NCBI GenBank assembly: GCA_003439945.1
Contig: QVRM01006805.1
Location: 1-64,000, forward strand
Reading direction: 5' to 3'
Source: Dermanyssus gallinae
Taxonomy: Eukaryota; Arthropoda; Arachnida; Mesostigmata; Dermanyssidae
Length of the DNA: 64,000 nt
Shown here: piece by piece, positions 11,102-22,041 of the stretch
Position numbering within the stretch: the stretch's first letter is position 1
Layout: each line of letters opens with the position of its first letter
The notes under the pieces: model-generated
Seen by the model: only the letters and a program-made list of their open reading frames with translations
Database searches by the model: none
What the model was told of the DNA's origin: nothing
Made by a program: the position numbers and the translations under genes

Positions 11102-12428
11102 CGAGGTGTGTTCAAAAAGTATCGCGACTTTTGTGTTTTTTTAAAAATATTTATTTATTCATGAATATCTATTTTGTCCCCTTCAAAGTACTCCCCATGA
11201 GATATTATACACTTGTGCCAACGGTTTTTCCAATCTTCGAAGCACTTCAAAAAACCATTTTTTTTTTATCTTGTTCAGCTCCTCCTTCGATGCCGTCTTT
11301 ATCTCGTCAAGCGTAGCGTAACGTCGTCCTTTCATGGGCCTCTTCAGTTTAGGGAACAAGAACAGGTCACAGGGGGCCAGATCTGGGGAATACGGTGGCT
11401 GCGGCATCATTAGTGTGTTGTTTTTGGCCAAAAACTCGCGCATAAGCAACGATGTGTGAGCAGGGGCGTTATCGTGGTGCAAAAGCCAATTTTTGTTCTT
11501 CCACAAATCCGGGTGTTTCTGGCGGATTGCTTCGCGCAAATTGCGCATAACTTGCAGGTAATATTCCTTATTGACCGTTCTACCCTGTGGCAAGAACTCA
11601 TGATGCACCACGCCCCTGCAATCGAAGAAAACTGTCAGCAAAACTTTCACATTCGACCGAACTTGGCGCGCTTTTTTCGGTCTTGGTTCGTGCGGCAGCT
11701 TCCATTGAGATGATGACGCGTGAGCTTTGGTTTCCACGTCATAACCATAAACCCACGATTCGTCACCAGTTATGACCCTCTGGAGCAAATTTGGGTCGTC
11801 GCGGACAGAGTCCAACATCTCATTAGCAATGTTCATGCGATGCTGTTTTTGGTCGCAATTGAGCAATTTTGGTACGAATTTCGCGGCGACCCGTCTCATG
11901 CCCAAATCATTGATAAAAATCGAATGGCACGAGCCAATCGATATGTTTAGGTCCTCAGCAACTTCTCTAACGGTGATTCGACGATTGGCCAATACCATTT
12001 TCTCCACTTCATTAATTTTTTCGTCTGTTGTTGAAGTGCTCGGGCGTCCGGCACGCTCTTCGTCGTTCACATCTTCTCGGCCCTCTGAGAACATTTTGTA
12101 CCACCAATAAACGTTGCTTCGGTCCAAGGTAGCTTCTCCGTATGCCACAGTCAACATTCGGAATGCATCCGCGCACTTAATTTCGTTTTTCACACAAAAT
12201 TTGATACAGGTTCTTTGATCCATTTTTTTGAATAGGTAAAAATCGAAGACGATCCAAAACACGTGCAAGCAAAGCAGCTGTCAACAATTAAGTGAACATT
12301 CAAAATGGCCGAGCTTGTCGGCATAAGTGAGAGACATGAGTACCAACATAACGCCACAAAAAATCGAAATTCGAATATACGTAACCCGCGAAAATTCAAA
12401 AGTCGCGATACTTTTTGAACACACCTCG
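11102..12428 (-). mobile_element. Mariner transposon, copy 1 (Tc1/mariner, DD34D)
   Basis: A complete 1327 bp element with perfect 32 bp terminal inverted repeats (11102-11133 and 12397-12428, starting CGAGGTGTGTTC). It is flanked by TA on both sides (11100-11101 and 12429-12430), the usual mariner target duplication. The transposase lies inside on the minus strand and is frameshifted near its C-terminus. Intact, identical termini suggest a fairly young insertion. A second copy of nearly the same length lies 1.8 kb away in the opposite orientation. Confidence 0.97.
11183..12223 (-). pseudogene. Mariner transposase, C-terminal frameshift (copy 1)
   Basis: Transposase would bind the terminal repeats and carry out cut-and-paste transposition in the nucleus. 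I start at the ATG at 12221-12223 (MDQRTCIKF) rather than the upstream in-frame Met, because the family begins with this helix-turn-helix region. The N-terminal half holds two helix-turn-helix segments. The catalytic triad is present: Asp in TGDESW, Asp in HHDNAPAH, and Asp in LAPCD, with 34 residues between the last two. Relative to copy 2 there is an in-frame 6 bp insertion after VETKA. There is also an extra base in an A-rich run near 11257-11270, which replaces the last 30 or so residues by 24 unrelated ones ending at 11183. The frameshift probably inactivates it, though the catalytic core is untouched. Confidence 0.9.
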
Positions 12429-12430
12429 TA

Positions 12431-13483
12431 TATAAAACGTAGTTGAGAACAAGTTTGCGGCTAATTGAACTTCTTACGAATTGTATAGTTTGATATCGCG
12501 GTAGTGTAGGCATCACGTATATTGACGCAATTCCACTAAAGCCATTAAATATATCGTTGATTTCATTTTCGCATATTTTCATCGTTACCTATCCTGAGTC
12601 AACTACCTCAACAAACGTTGCCATTCCGCTGGTTCCGCTGTAATCCGCTGTGAAAGCTAATGTCCCACTAGGATCCCAAAAAAGTCAGTGATCAAGTGTA
12701 CCGACTGCCGATGATGTAAAACTCGTAGCGATTCTCGCATATGTGTATGCGACTGTCAGTTCCTATGTATTTGTAACCATCCTCCCCAACTACGTCCACT
12801 CGACGTCATTGGCGTAGTTAACATCGAGTGCAGCCATTTAATACTATCATTTGTCAAAACGCATTTATTTGTTTGAAATTACGTCTTTATACATTGCCAG
12901 AGACAGTGGTAGAAGCCAGCCGCCCCTGAGCCTGCGTCATAAGCTTATGATTCACTCTCAGTACAAAGCATACCAGGTAGGCGCTAGAAACTTGCGCTAG
13001 GTGTAACTCGGTAGCGCGTATACTGAGTAATAATCAGTTACACAAGAAATGATAGTTTTCGCGTTTGTAATAACAGCTTTACCCTTTTCCGCGTATCGCA
13101 ATGGTTCCATTTTGCTGTTGGGTGCAGCAAGTAAAGCCCCGTACGTCCCTAACGTTGCGATTTATTTTTTCAACCTTGCTTTTTATTCGTTAATGGCACA
13201 CAAACGCACACTACCCCCCTCTCTCTCTCTCTCTTTTGCTTACTACCATTCTTTTTGGTTTCCATAATATTACGATTCTTATTGTCACACTATTGAGTGA
13301 GTCGTCGCTCGCTTCGGACAGCTAGCGTCGTTTGCCGTGGGCTCTTGCAGAGCCCTGCGACGTGTTTCCCTCGCATTCCATACAGTCTTATAAGTCGCTG
13401 TCTCCAATAACAACGATTACAACTCAATTTCGTATGCGAAACTGTAAAGTTGGGCACAATAAAGGGGCCCAACCGGCCGTTCG
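12431..13483. other. Gene-free stretch between the mariners
   Basis: No recognised gene or repeat, apart from a short CT run near 13215-13233. Confidence 0.5.
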
Positions 13484-13484
13484 A

Positions 13485-13516
<32 letters not shown>

Positions 13517-13549
13517 ACATCACCTTTCGGCATTGTTGATATTGTTAAT

Positions 13550-13590
<41 letters not shown>

Positions 13591-13592
13591 AA
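13484..13592. repeat. Compound AT / CA / TA microsatellite
   Basis: (AT)n at about 13484-13513, then 36 bp of unique sequence, then (CA)n at 13550-13568 passing into (TA)n to 13592. It abuts the left arm of the inverted repeat at 13595. Confidence 0.92.
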
Positions 13593-13594
13593 TA

Positions 13595-13886
13595 AAAGCG
13601 CGAAAAATTTGCGATGGCCCTGCTACTATGGTCGGCAAGCACTGCTGGGAGAGAACTGGGAGAGAAGGCCCTCCACTCGACTAGTATATACTCGTATGTG
13701 TGTGTGTGTTTGCATTGCGGCTTTCCTCGAGAGTGTAAGGCATGACGGTCCATAATCCTTTGCCATCTCCTATCCTATAGAATAGTTATGCCTCTAGTCG
13801 AGTGGAGGATCGTCTCTTCTCCCAGTTCTCTCCCAGCAGTGCATGCCGACCATAGTAGCAGGGCCATCGCAAATTGTTCGCGCTTT
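13595..13886. repeat. Long imperfect inverted repeat (fold-back), about 90 bp arms
   Basis: The left arm (13595-13684) is the near-complete reverse complement of the right arm (13794-13886), with only a few mismatches and short indels. The arms begin AAAGCGCGAA on the left and end TTCGCGCTTT on the right. The intervening 109 bp (13685-13793) contain a short (TG)n run. No transposase is inside. Possibilities are a fold-back or MITE-like element, a local inverted duplication, or a hairpin-RNA source. No clear target duplication is visible, partly because a microsatellite borders the left arm. Confidence 0.9.
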
Positions 13887-14238
13887 CATTTCGTTTTTAT
13901 CTACGCATCGTATAAATAATCGTCATGTTCAACAACAAAGAAACAGCAGGTTATTGTTCAATATTTATATAATTTTTACTACAATGGTGTCTATTTTTTA
14001 GTCCCAAAAAGCTATTTTTCTAAGAAATCACTCTGCTTCTCACACAACGACAACAGTATCCTGGAGCAAGATTCGAATGAGTGCACCTAGTCTAACAGGG
14101 GTGGACGAATGGCTTGATTTCCCCTTTATTAGCACAATTCCATTTCCGCAAGCTTTTCAGTCAAGCCCACGTGTTCCGAAATCAGCGGCCAAGGCTCATT
14201 AGCGAGCTTTCTTTTTATTCGAAATTTCCGCTGCCATA
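13887..14238. other. Gene-free stretch
   Basis: Nothing recognised between the fold-back and mariner copy 2. Confidence 0.5.
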
Positions 14239-15559
14239 CGAGGTGTGTTCAATCGTTATCGCGACTTTTGAATTTTCGCGGGTTACGTATATTCGAATTT
14301 CGATTTTTTGTGGCGTTATGTTGGTACTCATGTCTCTCACTTATGCCGACAAGCTCGGCCATTTTGAATGTTCACTTAATTGTTGACAGCTGCTTTGCTT
14401 GCACGTGTTTTGGATCGTCTTCGATTTTTACCTATTCAAAAAAATGGATCAAAGAACCTGTATCAAATTTTGTGTGAAAAACGAAATTAAGTGCGCGGAT
14501 GCATTCCGAATGTTGACTGTGGCATACGGAGAAGCTACCTTGGACCGAAGCAACGTTTATCGGTGGTACAAAATGTTCTCAGAAGGCCGAGAAGATGTGA
14601 ACGACGAAGAGCGTGCCGGACGCCCGAGCACTTCAACAACAGACGAAAAAATTAATGGAGTGGAGAAAATGGTATTGGCCAATCGTCGAATCACCGTTAG
14701 AGAAGTTGCTGAGGACCTAAACATATCGAGTGGCTCGTGCCATTCGATTTTTATCAATGATTTGGGCATGAGACGGGTCGCCGCGAAATTCGTACCAAAA
14801 TTGCTCAATTGCGACCAAAAACAGCATCGCATGAACATTGCTAATGAGATGTTGGACTCTGTCCGCGACGACCCAAATTTGCTCCAGAGGGTCATAACTG
14901 GTGACAAATCGTGGGTTTATGGTTATGACGTGGAAACCAAAGCTCAATCATCTCAATGGAAGCTGCCGCACGAACCAAGACCGAAAAAAGCGCGCCAAGT
15001 TCGGTCGAATGTGAAAGTTTTGCTGACAGTTTTCTTCGATTGCAGGGGCGTGGTGCATCATGAGTTCTTGCCACAGGGTAGAACGGTCAATAAGGAATAT
15101 TACCTGCAAGTTATGCGCAATTTGCGCGAAGCAATCCGCCAGAAACGCCCGGATTTGTGGAAGAACAAAATTTGGCTTTTGCACCACGATAACGCCCCTG
15201 CTCACACATCGTTGCTTGTGCGCGAGTTTTTGGCCAAAAACAACACACTAATGATGCCGCAGCCACCGTATTCCCCAGATCTGCCCCCCTGTGACTTTTT
15301 CTTGTTCCCTAAACTGAAGAGGCCCATGAAAGGACGACGTTACGCTACGCTTGACGAGATAAAGACGGCATCGAAGGAGGAGCTGAACAAGATTAAAAAA
15401 AAAGGTTTTTTGAAGTGCTTCGAAGATTGGAAAAACCGTTGGCACAAGTGTATAATATCTCATGGGGATTACTTTGAAGGGGACAAAATAGATATTCATG
15501 AATAAATGAATAATTTTTGAAAAAACACAAAAGTCGCGATACGTTTTGAACACACTATG
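14239..15559 (+). mobile_element. Mariner transposon, copy 2 (Tc1/mariner, DD34D)
   Basis: A 1321 bp element of the same family as copy 1, on the opposite strand, flanked by TA (14237-14238 and 15560-15561). Its terminal repeats (14239-14270 and 15528-15559) are imperfect, with about six mismatches between ends, including a changed outer end (CACACTATG where copy 1 has CACACCTCG). The transposase frame is open. The length difference from copy 1 is largely the 6 bp indel in the coding region. Confidence 0.96.
14444..15505 (+). CDS. Mariner transposase, uninterrupted 353-codon frame
   Basis: Cut-and-paste transposase. The start is the ATG at 14444, matching the family's usual N-terminus and length (about 345 residues). 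Residues 1-65 form the first helix-turn-helix region. Residues about 73-120 form the second, ending KFVPKLL where the family has a WVPHEL-type motif. The catalytic Asp residues are D154 (TGDKSW), D249 (HHDNAPAH) and D284 (LPPCD), a canonical DD34D spacing. Two substitutions in conserved motifs stand out against copy 1: Lys for Glu next to D154, and Pro for Ala in the YSPDLAP motif. The frame ends normally (DKIDIHE). Whether the protein is active is doubtful given those substitutions and the mismatched terminal repeats. Confidence 0.93.
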   Translation: MDQRTCIKFCVKNEIKCADAFRMLTVAYGEATLDRSNVYRWYKMFSEGREDVNDEERAGRPSTSTTDEKINGVEKMVLANRRITVREVAEDLNISSGSCHSIFINDLGMRRVAAKFVPKLLNCDQKQHRMNIANEMLDSVRDDPNLLQRVITGDKSWVYGYDVETKAQSSQWKLPHEPRPKKARQVRSNVKVLLTVFFDCRGVVHHEFLPQGRTVNKEYYLQVMRNLREAIRQKRPDLWKNKIWLLHHDNAPAHTSLLVREFLAKNNTLMMPQPPYSPDLPPCDFFLFPKLKRPMKGRRYATLDEIKTASKEELNKIKKKGFLKCFEDWKNRWHKCIISHGDYFEGDKIDIHE

Positions 15560-15561
15560 TA

Positions 15562-16111
15562 TGTCACTACTGCTATGATGAGTTCGCGTTAGTGTGTCTA
15601 GGTTCGTGTTTATGAATACTAAGCGTTTGCCCGCATAGTAATACCAATGGCACAATATCTAGCATAGCATGATCGACGTTTTGCTCGCATCTATCAGCTC
15701 AGACACAAGTAAGTTTTCCTTCTGAATCGTAATTCAAAAGGAAAAACACGTTGCTATAGCTGACGCGCCATCGTGCGTTTGAGACAGACGCACTGAGCAG
15801 TTGCACCATAGTACCGTGCTCCGTGATCATTTCCGCACGCCGCGGACAGCCATTGTTGAAGAATCGATATTTCCTATTGCACCGTCCTGCAAAACAGAAG
15901 ACTTCACTGATGCACCTGTATAAATCTGGCCAAAATAGACCGGACAGTCGCGTCTGTTCGGTCTGCGCGCCCTTACTGTAGAGCAGCTGTTTGCGGTCAG
16001 TTGAGAGAGACAAACGTCGAAATGTTATATATTTATTTTTATTTTATCCGAGTATTTAGTTGAGATCAAACAAACGGCCACTCGCAGTTTTTGCCTCCCT
16101 GAATACCAAGC
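15562..16111. other. Gene-free stretch
   Basis: No recognised coding or repeat feature. Confidence 0.5.
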
Positions 16112-16290
16112 AACATGGCTTAATGGCAGAAGCCTTTGTCTTGCATTCAAGAGGCCTGGGTTCGAGACCCAGACCGGTCACTCCTAAACTGGCTTTCATG
16201 GTTTCCAATCTAGACAAGGTGAATGCCGGAATGGACTTAAAATCGACCTTTATCAGAAACGGGGATCACAGATGTCTCAATAAAAAAAAG
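16112..16290 (+). mobile_element. SINE-like unit with tRNA-like head and A-rich tail
   Basis: The head has an A-box TGGCTTAATGG, a D-stem GGCT/AGCC, and a perfect T-arm CTGGG-TTCGAGA-CCCAG containing the B-box. The acceptor ends do not pair and the anticodon arm is irregular, so this is not a working tRNA. A unique body of about 100 bp follows and ends in AATAAAAAAAA at about 16280-16290. That layout is typical of a tRNA-derived SINE. Only one copy is in the window, so family status is inferred. Confidence 0.6.
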
Positions 16291-16369
16291 TGATGGTGCA
16301 TTATCATCCGACCCCCAATAAAATAAATCGTTCGAGACAATGGGAGCTGCAAGCTTGCCTTACACTCAA

Positions 16370-16490
16370 GCTGAATCAGCGCGTGGATAGAAGCCCCAAC
16401 CTTTCGGGGAGAGACTTGAAAGTATCTGAATTATTTCGCCAGAGGCTGTCGCTTGATATTACCCGAGGGAATGCAGCATCCTTTTAAGGC
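16370..16490 (+). pseudogene. Retroelement C-terminal module fragment, copy 2 (last about 35 residues)
   Basis: A plus-strand frame ends FRQRLSLDITRGNAASF. This matches the extreme C-terminus of the module in 17150-18067 (LLQRLSLAVQRGNAAAI) and in 53282-53521 (LHQRLSLDIERDNAVSV). Only the final part is present, consistent with 5' truncation on insertion. Confidence 0.6.
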
Positions 16491-16502
16491 ACATTGTTGA
16501 AC

Positions 16503-16588
16503 TGGGCTAACCCTGGGTTATCGAACCACGCGTGACCACGGTTCGCCCGGAGACAATTGTCTATTCCAAAGTGCTAACCGGGCAAGAA
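16503..16588 (-). other. tRNA-like segment with long variable arm (weak)
   Basis: On the minus strand the segment starts GCCCGGTTAGCACTTTGG (A-box-like) and carries a B-box-like GGTTCGATAACC. It also has a possible 7 bp outer pairing. It may be another tRNA-derived SINE head or the 3' tail of the preceding retroelement fragment. I would not call it a tRNA gene. Confidence 0.25.
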
Positions 16589-17149
16589 TAAACAAAAATA
16601 TTATGCTCTCAAATATTCGGAGGCCTACGTATCTGTGTACTATATACAGCGCAATGCCTACGATGCCTTAGGATTGATTTTGTGCCATCTGGACGTGCCA
16701 ACGACACAAATATTTACCAATACGTCTTCACGCAGTGCGGCGCACAATCGCAGTGTACTTTGCTTACGTTGTTTTGGTAGAGTTTGCGTGTCGTGATGTG
16801 TTAGCTACCGCAAAGCGTTTGTTTGTGTCGGCTATCTTTGCAGTGAATAAATTGCGAATACGTTAAGAAGCAGCATTTAGCTTTTGGAAAAATGGCTATT
16901 TTGTTCACCCTCCTAATGCCCTCGACGTAGAATCTGCATAAGAATCAAAATTAAAGAATTCGGCTTTTTTGTTGTATCCCTTCTAAACACGAAGCGGGAC
17001 GTCCTGCTCGTGGTTAAGCGCAATACTAAGAGGTAACTACTTCACTATTGTACAACCGTGCGGACAAGTGTGTAGACTTAATAGAATACTTCATTTTGTA
17101 GTTACAGTGGAATATGAATATCTAACTACCCTTGGGCTTGTGAGGGGTG
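16589..17149. other. Gene-free stretch
   Basis: No recognised feature. Confidence 0.45.
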
Positions 17150-18067
17150 CTACCAATCGAGCTTATCCTCGAGGCAGCCCCTCATTGTGCCCATAATTGC
17201 TGCCGCATTGCCGCGCTGAACCGCCAGAGATAGCCGCTGGAGTAGAAAGTCGAAAGCTCTTTTGTCTCCCGTCGTGAGTTCAATTAGTTTGCCAATCTTC
17301 TGTAAAAGTGACCATGCCTCAGGGCCGGGTCCCCCTAGTGTCTCCAATACTAGTGGCACAAAAATGAACTCGTCGGTGAGCTGGGCGTATTTGTTGGTCT
17401 TTAGACGTTCAGCCTTGCGTGCTGCGGAGCCAGCGGCTGATGCGCTGGCCTCCATGTTCGAGGGGGCGAGCGTGTCGGTGACTGTAGCATCCCAAATAAG
17501 CGCCTTTCCCCTTTCAAAAGGGATAAGGGTGAGACCGTCAGGCCTCTTTCCGTCGCTTCTCAGGAGGCCGGTTGACTTTCGAATGCATGGCAGTAGAGCT
17601 GACCTTAAGGCCCGGGCGGTAATCTCGTTAATCTCGCTGTGACGGCTTTGACGTCCTTCGCTTCTGTTGCAGGATAACCCGTGGGTTCCCCAAATATCCA
17701 CTTGTGCTCCGCACGGACACCGGTGTTCCTCCGTTAGTCTTGTTTCCAACCTCAAGCCGATGCACAGAATACTTATTTTACCAGTCCTATAGCTTAGTAG
17801 ACCATTCATCAGTTTTCCCTGACTCACTGCGTCTACTTTCTCTGACGCCATTACAAACATTTGGAGTTGGCAACTAAGTGGATAAGTTTCAAGACAGCTC
17901 ACTGACAGCGCGCCCGACTGAATTCCACAATCGAAAATGTGGAGGGACGCGTGGCACAGTCTTACAAAAATAGATTTTGTAAAGCCTGGCAGAGCACTGC
18001 ATAAGATTATCTGACAAGTTGAACAAACACCCGTGAAGGCAGCATGGTTTATATTCGAGTCACTCAA
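17150..18067 (-). pseudogene. Retroelement C-terminal (Cys/His plus PD-(D/E)xK-like) module, best copy
   Basis: A 305-codon open frame whose last 215 or so residues carry the module. In order: GLRLETRL (about residue 105), a Cys/His segment CPCGAQVD..GTHGLSC (118-132) followed by GRQSRHSEIN, then KRPDGLTLIPF and ALIWDATVTDTLAP (about 168-195). That last pair has the spacing of a PD-(D/E)xK-like nuclease core. Next come an Ala-rich stretch, LETLGGPGPEAWS, and LLQRLSLAVQRGNAAAIMGTM near the end. I know this architecture as the tail of reverse-transcriptase polyproteins in invertebrates; the clade name is uncertain. The first 90 or so residues (MSDSNINHA onward) do not look family-like and may be fused flanking sequence. 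No reverse transcriptase precedes it here, so this is a 5'-truncated copy despite its open frame. Confidence 0.7.
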
Positions 18068-19387
18068 TCAGTTCGGCAAGCAAAATGATCTTACTCAGAG
18101 TTGCCGGGACATGAGAAAAAGCAAGAGGCTCTGACCAGAGCATGTCAAAAGGTTTTTTTTACAAAATGGCAGAATCCACCTATTCAACCGAAATGATCTA
18201 TTTATTATTTATTAATAATGATTAAAATTGGTAATATGTTCTCTGCATAATCGAACGGTCAAGTACGTGCAGACAAACATTTCTGAAAAGACTAGTTTTT
18301 GCGCGTCTTCACTACGTGGCGAATATCTGATTAAATATAAAAGTGTTTATTTATCTACAGTGTAGAGGGACGACATCATGCAGCCATGTTAGATTGAGCG
18401 TAACAATTATTTGGTACTCAACTTACAATTAGGTGCGAAGGTGCGAAGTTATTACTGGTAGTACAACGTACTATAATAAATTCCACTTACAAAAAAACTA
18501 TTGGAAACGATCAAACTGATTCGACGAAAGTAAAAAATAATTCACACTGCATCTTCATCGAAGACGTCTTCAAAACATGCTTTGAACACTTTTCATATAG
18601 CAGTTGTTCCGTAAGCCAAGTCAGAGCAATTGATTAATTGAATCTGTTATTGGATCGAGAACAGCACTTACAGTGTACATAAACTAGGTAAACTGCAAAA
18701 TGTATATGCACATTGGCTTGGAGATGTACCTAATATACACCTTTCCGTAAATACACACATGCCTATAAAGCTCGGGTCGCGTAGCACTATATAGTGTAAC
18801 TACTTAATGAATAACACGTGGTTTTGCTTTATCGAGTGCACACGCAGCACAATAGGGCCGTCACTACTCCTCGTATGATCCCTTAGTGCAAATAAGAATC
18901 CTCAAAGTTAGTCTCTGAGAACGAAACCATCCGTCCTGGTTGGTAACCTTTTTTTGTTGTTGTCTAGATGAGATATTTCGGGAATGCGTAATGCATTGCG
19001 CGTCACTGCTAACCAGCAGCGATTAGTGTAGGACTCATAAACCCACCAAAGCGCGTATTTTTTTCCACTCCCTCAGAATGGCGGATTACGAAATTGCTCG
19101 GCATTGCGCGACAATACTCGTAGCATATGCAAGCCAAAGCGGTCGGCATTAACACGTGCCTCGTGGAAACACTTTTCATATCAAGCTGCAAGCTGAACAG
19201 ACAAAATTGGAACTTATTTTTCCAGAGTATGTTGTCTAGTAAAAGAGACGTTATAGCATCATACCGTTTGGGTTAAATGCCAAATTGTGACGCAGCACGA
19301 ATGGTGTATTTAGTAGATTGTAATACATGTGTTTTAGCAGGCCAGCGCACCAGCTCAAACTAACCGTTTAGTGCAAAAGTGGCTGTC
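18068..19387. other. Gene-free AT-rich stretch
   Basis: No coding, RNA or repeat feature that I can support. Confidence 0.5.
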
Positions 19388-19520
19388 GGAGCCTAATTTG
19401 ATCTATAATTAAAGGAGCTTATCTCAATCTATAAATAAAAGCGCATAATTGAACTTTTTTAGCAGCATAATTTGATCTATAAGTAAAAACGCACAATTAA
19501 ATCTATAAAAAGCGTAATTA
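19388..19520. repeat. Degenerate short tandem repeat
   Basis: Three or four imperfect copies of a roughly 30-60 bp unit with the shared words TTTGATCTATAA, TAAAAGCGCA and AATCTATAAA. Confidence 0.5.
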
Positions 19521-20202
19521 ATGTGTGGAGCAGCTTTTATTCAGCAGATATTTGAATAAATTGTGATAGGTTTGCAAGATACCTGTAAGCGTTCTACGGC
19601 AACGCAAAGCGGCACGACATTTTAGCAAACAGCGGTGGTTACATTGGCATACGTACATCCGATAGGAATGTCTCTACCGGCATGAGCAAAAATGCAATTT
19701 TATTCATATATTAGTTTTCATTTGGCACATACAGCAGTTAAACTAGGACTAGCCATCACTAATTATACCGATGTGTACTGTAATACGCTATACAGAATCT
19801 GTAATAAGCATTGCAGGTAATCGTTCGAAACGTGGATCGATCTACTCGCCTACGATATGATGAACTCTGTACGGAATACACGGTTGGCAACAATAAGTGT
19901 AGGAGAACTGTTGACTAACACAGACAGTGTTTTTTTGTCTAAAATTCGTTCACCTGAACCTGCCTAGTTTCACGGCTGGTCGTTGTTGACATATCGACGA
20001 TTCTCGCAGCGTAGCAGCCTATAACCCAAGCGAGTGTTCTATAGTGCCGCCGCCACCACCACCGCCGCCGCTGCCGCCACTGCACGCAATAGCAAACACG
20101 AATAGCCTTAATGTCCAGCAAAACACGTTTACAATCCAAAAGATTAGCCGATGCGGGAATATGTCGGCTCTCGGTTGTAGTAGCCTTTCTGCGGCCTGGC
20201 AA
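19521..20202. other. Gene-free stretch
   Basis: Only a short CCG/CCA-rich run near 20046-20080. Nothing else recognised. Confidence 0.45.
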
Positions 20203-20238
20203 CAACAGCTGGTCCGGGCACAACCGGGCCAGCTGTTG
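20203..20238. repeat. 15 bp inverted repeat, 6-nt loop
   Basis: CAACAGCTGGTCCGG (20203-20217) faces CCGGGCCAGCTGTTG (20224-20238) across GCACAA. There is one non-Watson-Crick position, which would be a G-U pair in RNA. GC-rich and stable. It resembles a miRNA-sized or terminator-like hairpin, but the stem is short for an animal pre-miRNA. Confidence 0.75.
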
Positions 20239-20378
20239 ACAAATTCTGCCACTCCCAGCTCAACGCTCTAGGCAAACTGGACACGCTGCCTACCACCATC
20301 ATGCTACATAACGGTACTTGGCCGTTGTTTCCGATCGGAACGCGCTGAAACGCGCTGAGCCGCATGGTTTTGCTACTG

Positions 20379-20413
<35 letters not shown>

Positions 20414-22041
20414 CCTAACCCAACTCGCTCAGCAGTCAATGAGTAGCCAGATTTTCCACGAGATGGCGCTACAATGATACTTCGAGCGTGTAGACTGTAG
20501 ACCAGACGGTAGAGCACTCTCTGTACTATGACATACCACGTTTCAGGGAAGATTAACCGCTCACATACTGTATCTGTGACAAACATTTGAACTGACAATA
20601 TTAAAACTACTTTGAAAATTTGTGAATGGAACAATTATGGAGAAAAAATATGAATTCTGTGCCATTAAGATTAAGTGTGTTCGTTTACATTTGTATGTAT
20701 ATAAATTAGAACAGCTGTACAAATCAACACCGAGTTGAGATTGCCACGCCACAAATTGTTGAAACCGTCTATCGAATTGTATGCATGGAACACTGCGGAA
20801 GAAAATGTGCATTAGAAAGCTGAGATCATAACGGTTCACGTTGATTCGTGACCGCGGACGAGACAGTAGTCAAGTAGGGAAAGCGTCTGGTGAGTGTGCA
20901 CTATAAAGGCGAACACTGTTTGTTGCAAATGCAGTAGGCACTTTTTATTAACTACTTGCAGTTGCATACCTACGAATCAAACAGCCAATAATAAATCTAT
21001 AACACATCACGATGACACTTCGGATATTCACCCACCTCTTTGAAGAAGGACATGGGTGTTAACCGGGGTGTCATCATAAACTTCCAAGAAAACTTTGTGC
21101 TCACTAAAGGGTTTTCGCCGCTGCGAATGCGTATTTTAAAGGCCCCTATGCCGGTTATTAAGCGACCCATGCATTCCTTCAAAATCACCTATAAACTGAT
21201 TAACTGAAAGTAGTGGTTTATCTATGGATAAGGGTATCGCATAAGCAATGTTGAAAACGCACAATGTTGGGTTTGCATGAGTTACTTTGCTAAAACATGT
21301 TTGCATTCATTTAACGGGCAGACAGGTGAAGTCCGAAGTATGTTCGCATTATTTTAGTGTAAAGCATTGATCTCTTAATAAACACAAACAGGAAGCAAGC
21401 CGCCATCTACAAAACGTGTTTCACTACCAATCGCTATACGATCCAGCATTAGATGACAGCTTTAATAGTAATGAAAATATTGCCTCAAGAGCACCCAGCG
21501 TCGACTCGTCGACAAGAGCTACAACCTTGCCAGTTGGAATGCGGCATAAAGTCTGGGGTCGAGGCAGCTTACTTCAGATGACGCCCAGGTGGACGCGGCT
21601 ATCGAAGTCGACTTACGAGAGCCGTTAGGTTTAAGAACGCCTCTAACTCTCACCTCCGAGGTCGGGTGCTTCTTCAGATCCGTGAGCACGCGCCTGAGCT
21701 TTAATACGCAGCCCACTTCTCGCGAATCAACTGCTTCAACAGGATTGAAGACTACCGCCAGTAAGTGCAATGCGTTTCATCGAGGGATGACGGACGATGA
21801 CGCAGCGCTATCACGACTAACGCCGACACGCCCAGACCTCTCACAACGATACTTAACGACAACTTTTCAGCGTCGCTGTCTTCACTCAGGAAGCATCTAG
21901 CCTAATCTCCTGTAAATGCTCCTTCGTCTTCCCCTGGTCAGCGCCCACCTAAAAAAAAATCCGGCCCGACTCTCAGTCAACATTTAACGTCCACGAAAGT
22001 GCTTTCGCATTGCCCCATAAGACGGACCTCATGCATACAGA
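20239..22041. other. Gene-free stretch
   Basis: Contains a (CT)n run at about 20380-20406. No supported gene. Confidence 0.45.

Noticed and set aside
11213..12110. Plus-strand frames inside mariner copy 1
   Set aside because: Antisense shadows of the transposase.
16112..16185. Functional tRNA gene
   Set aside because: The T-arm and D-stem are good but the acceptor ends do not pair and the anticodon arm is irregular; an A-rich tail follows, which fits a SINE.
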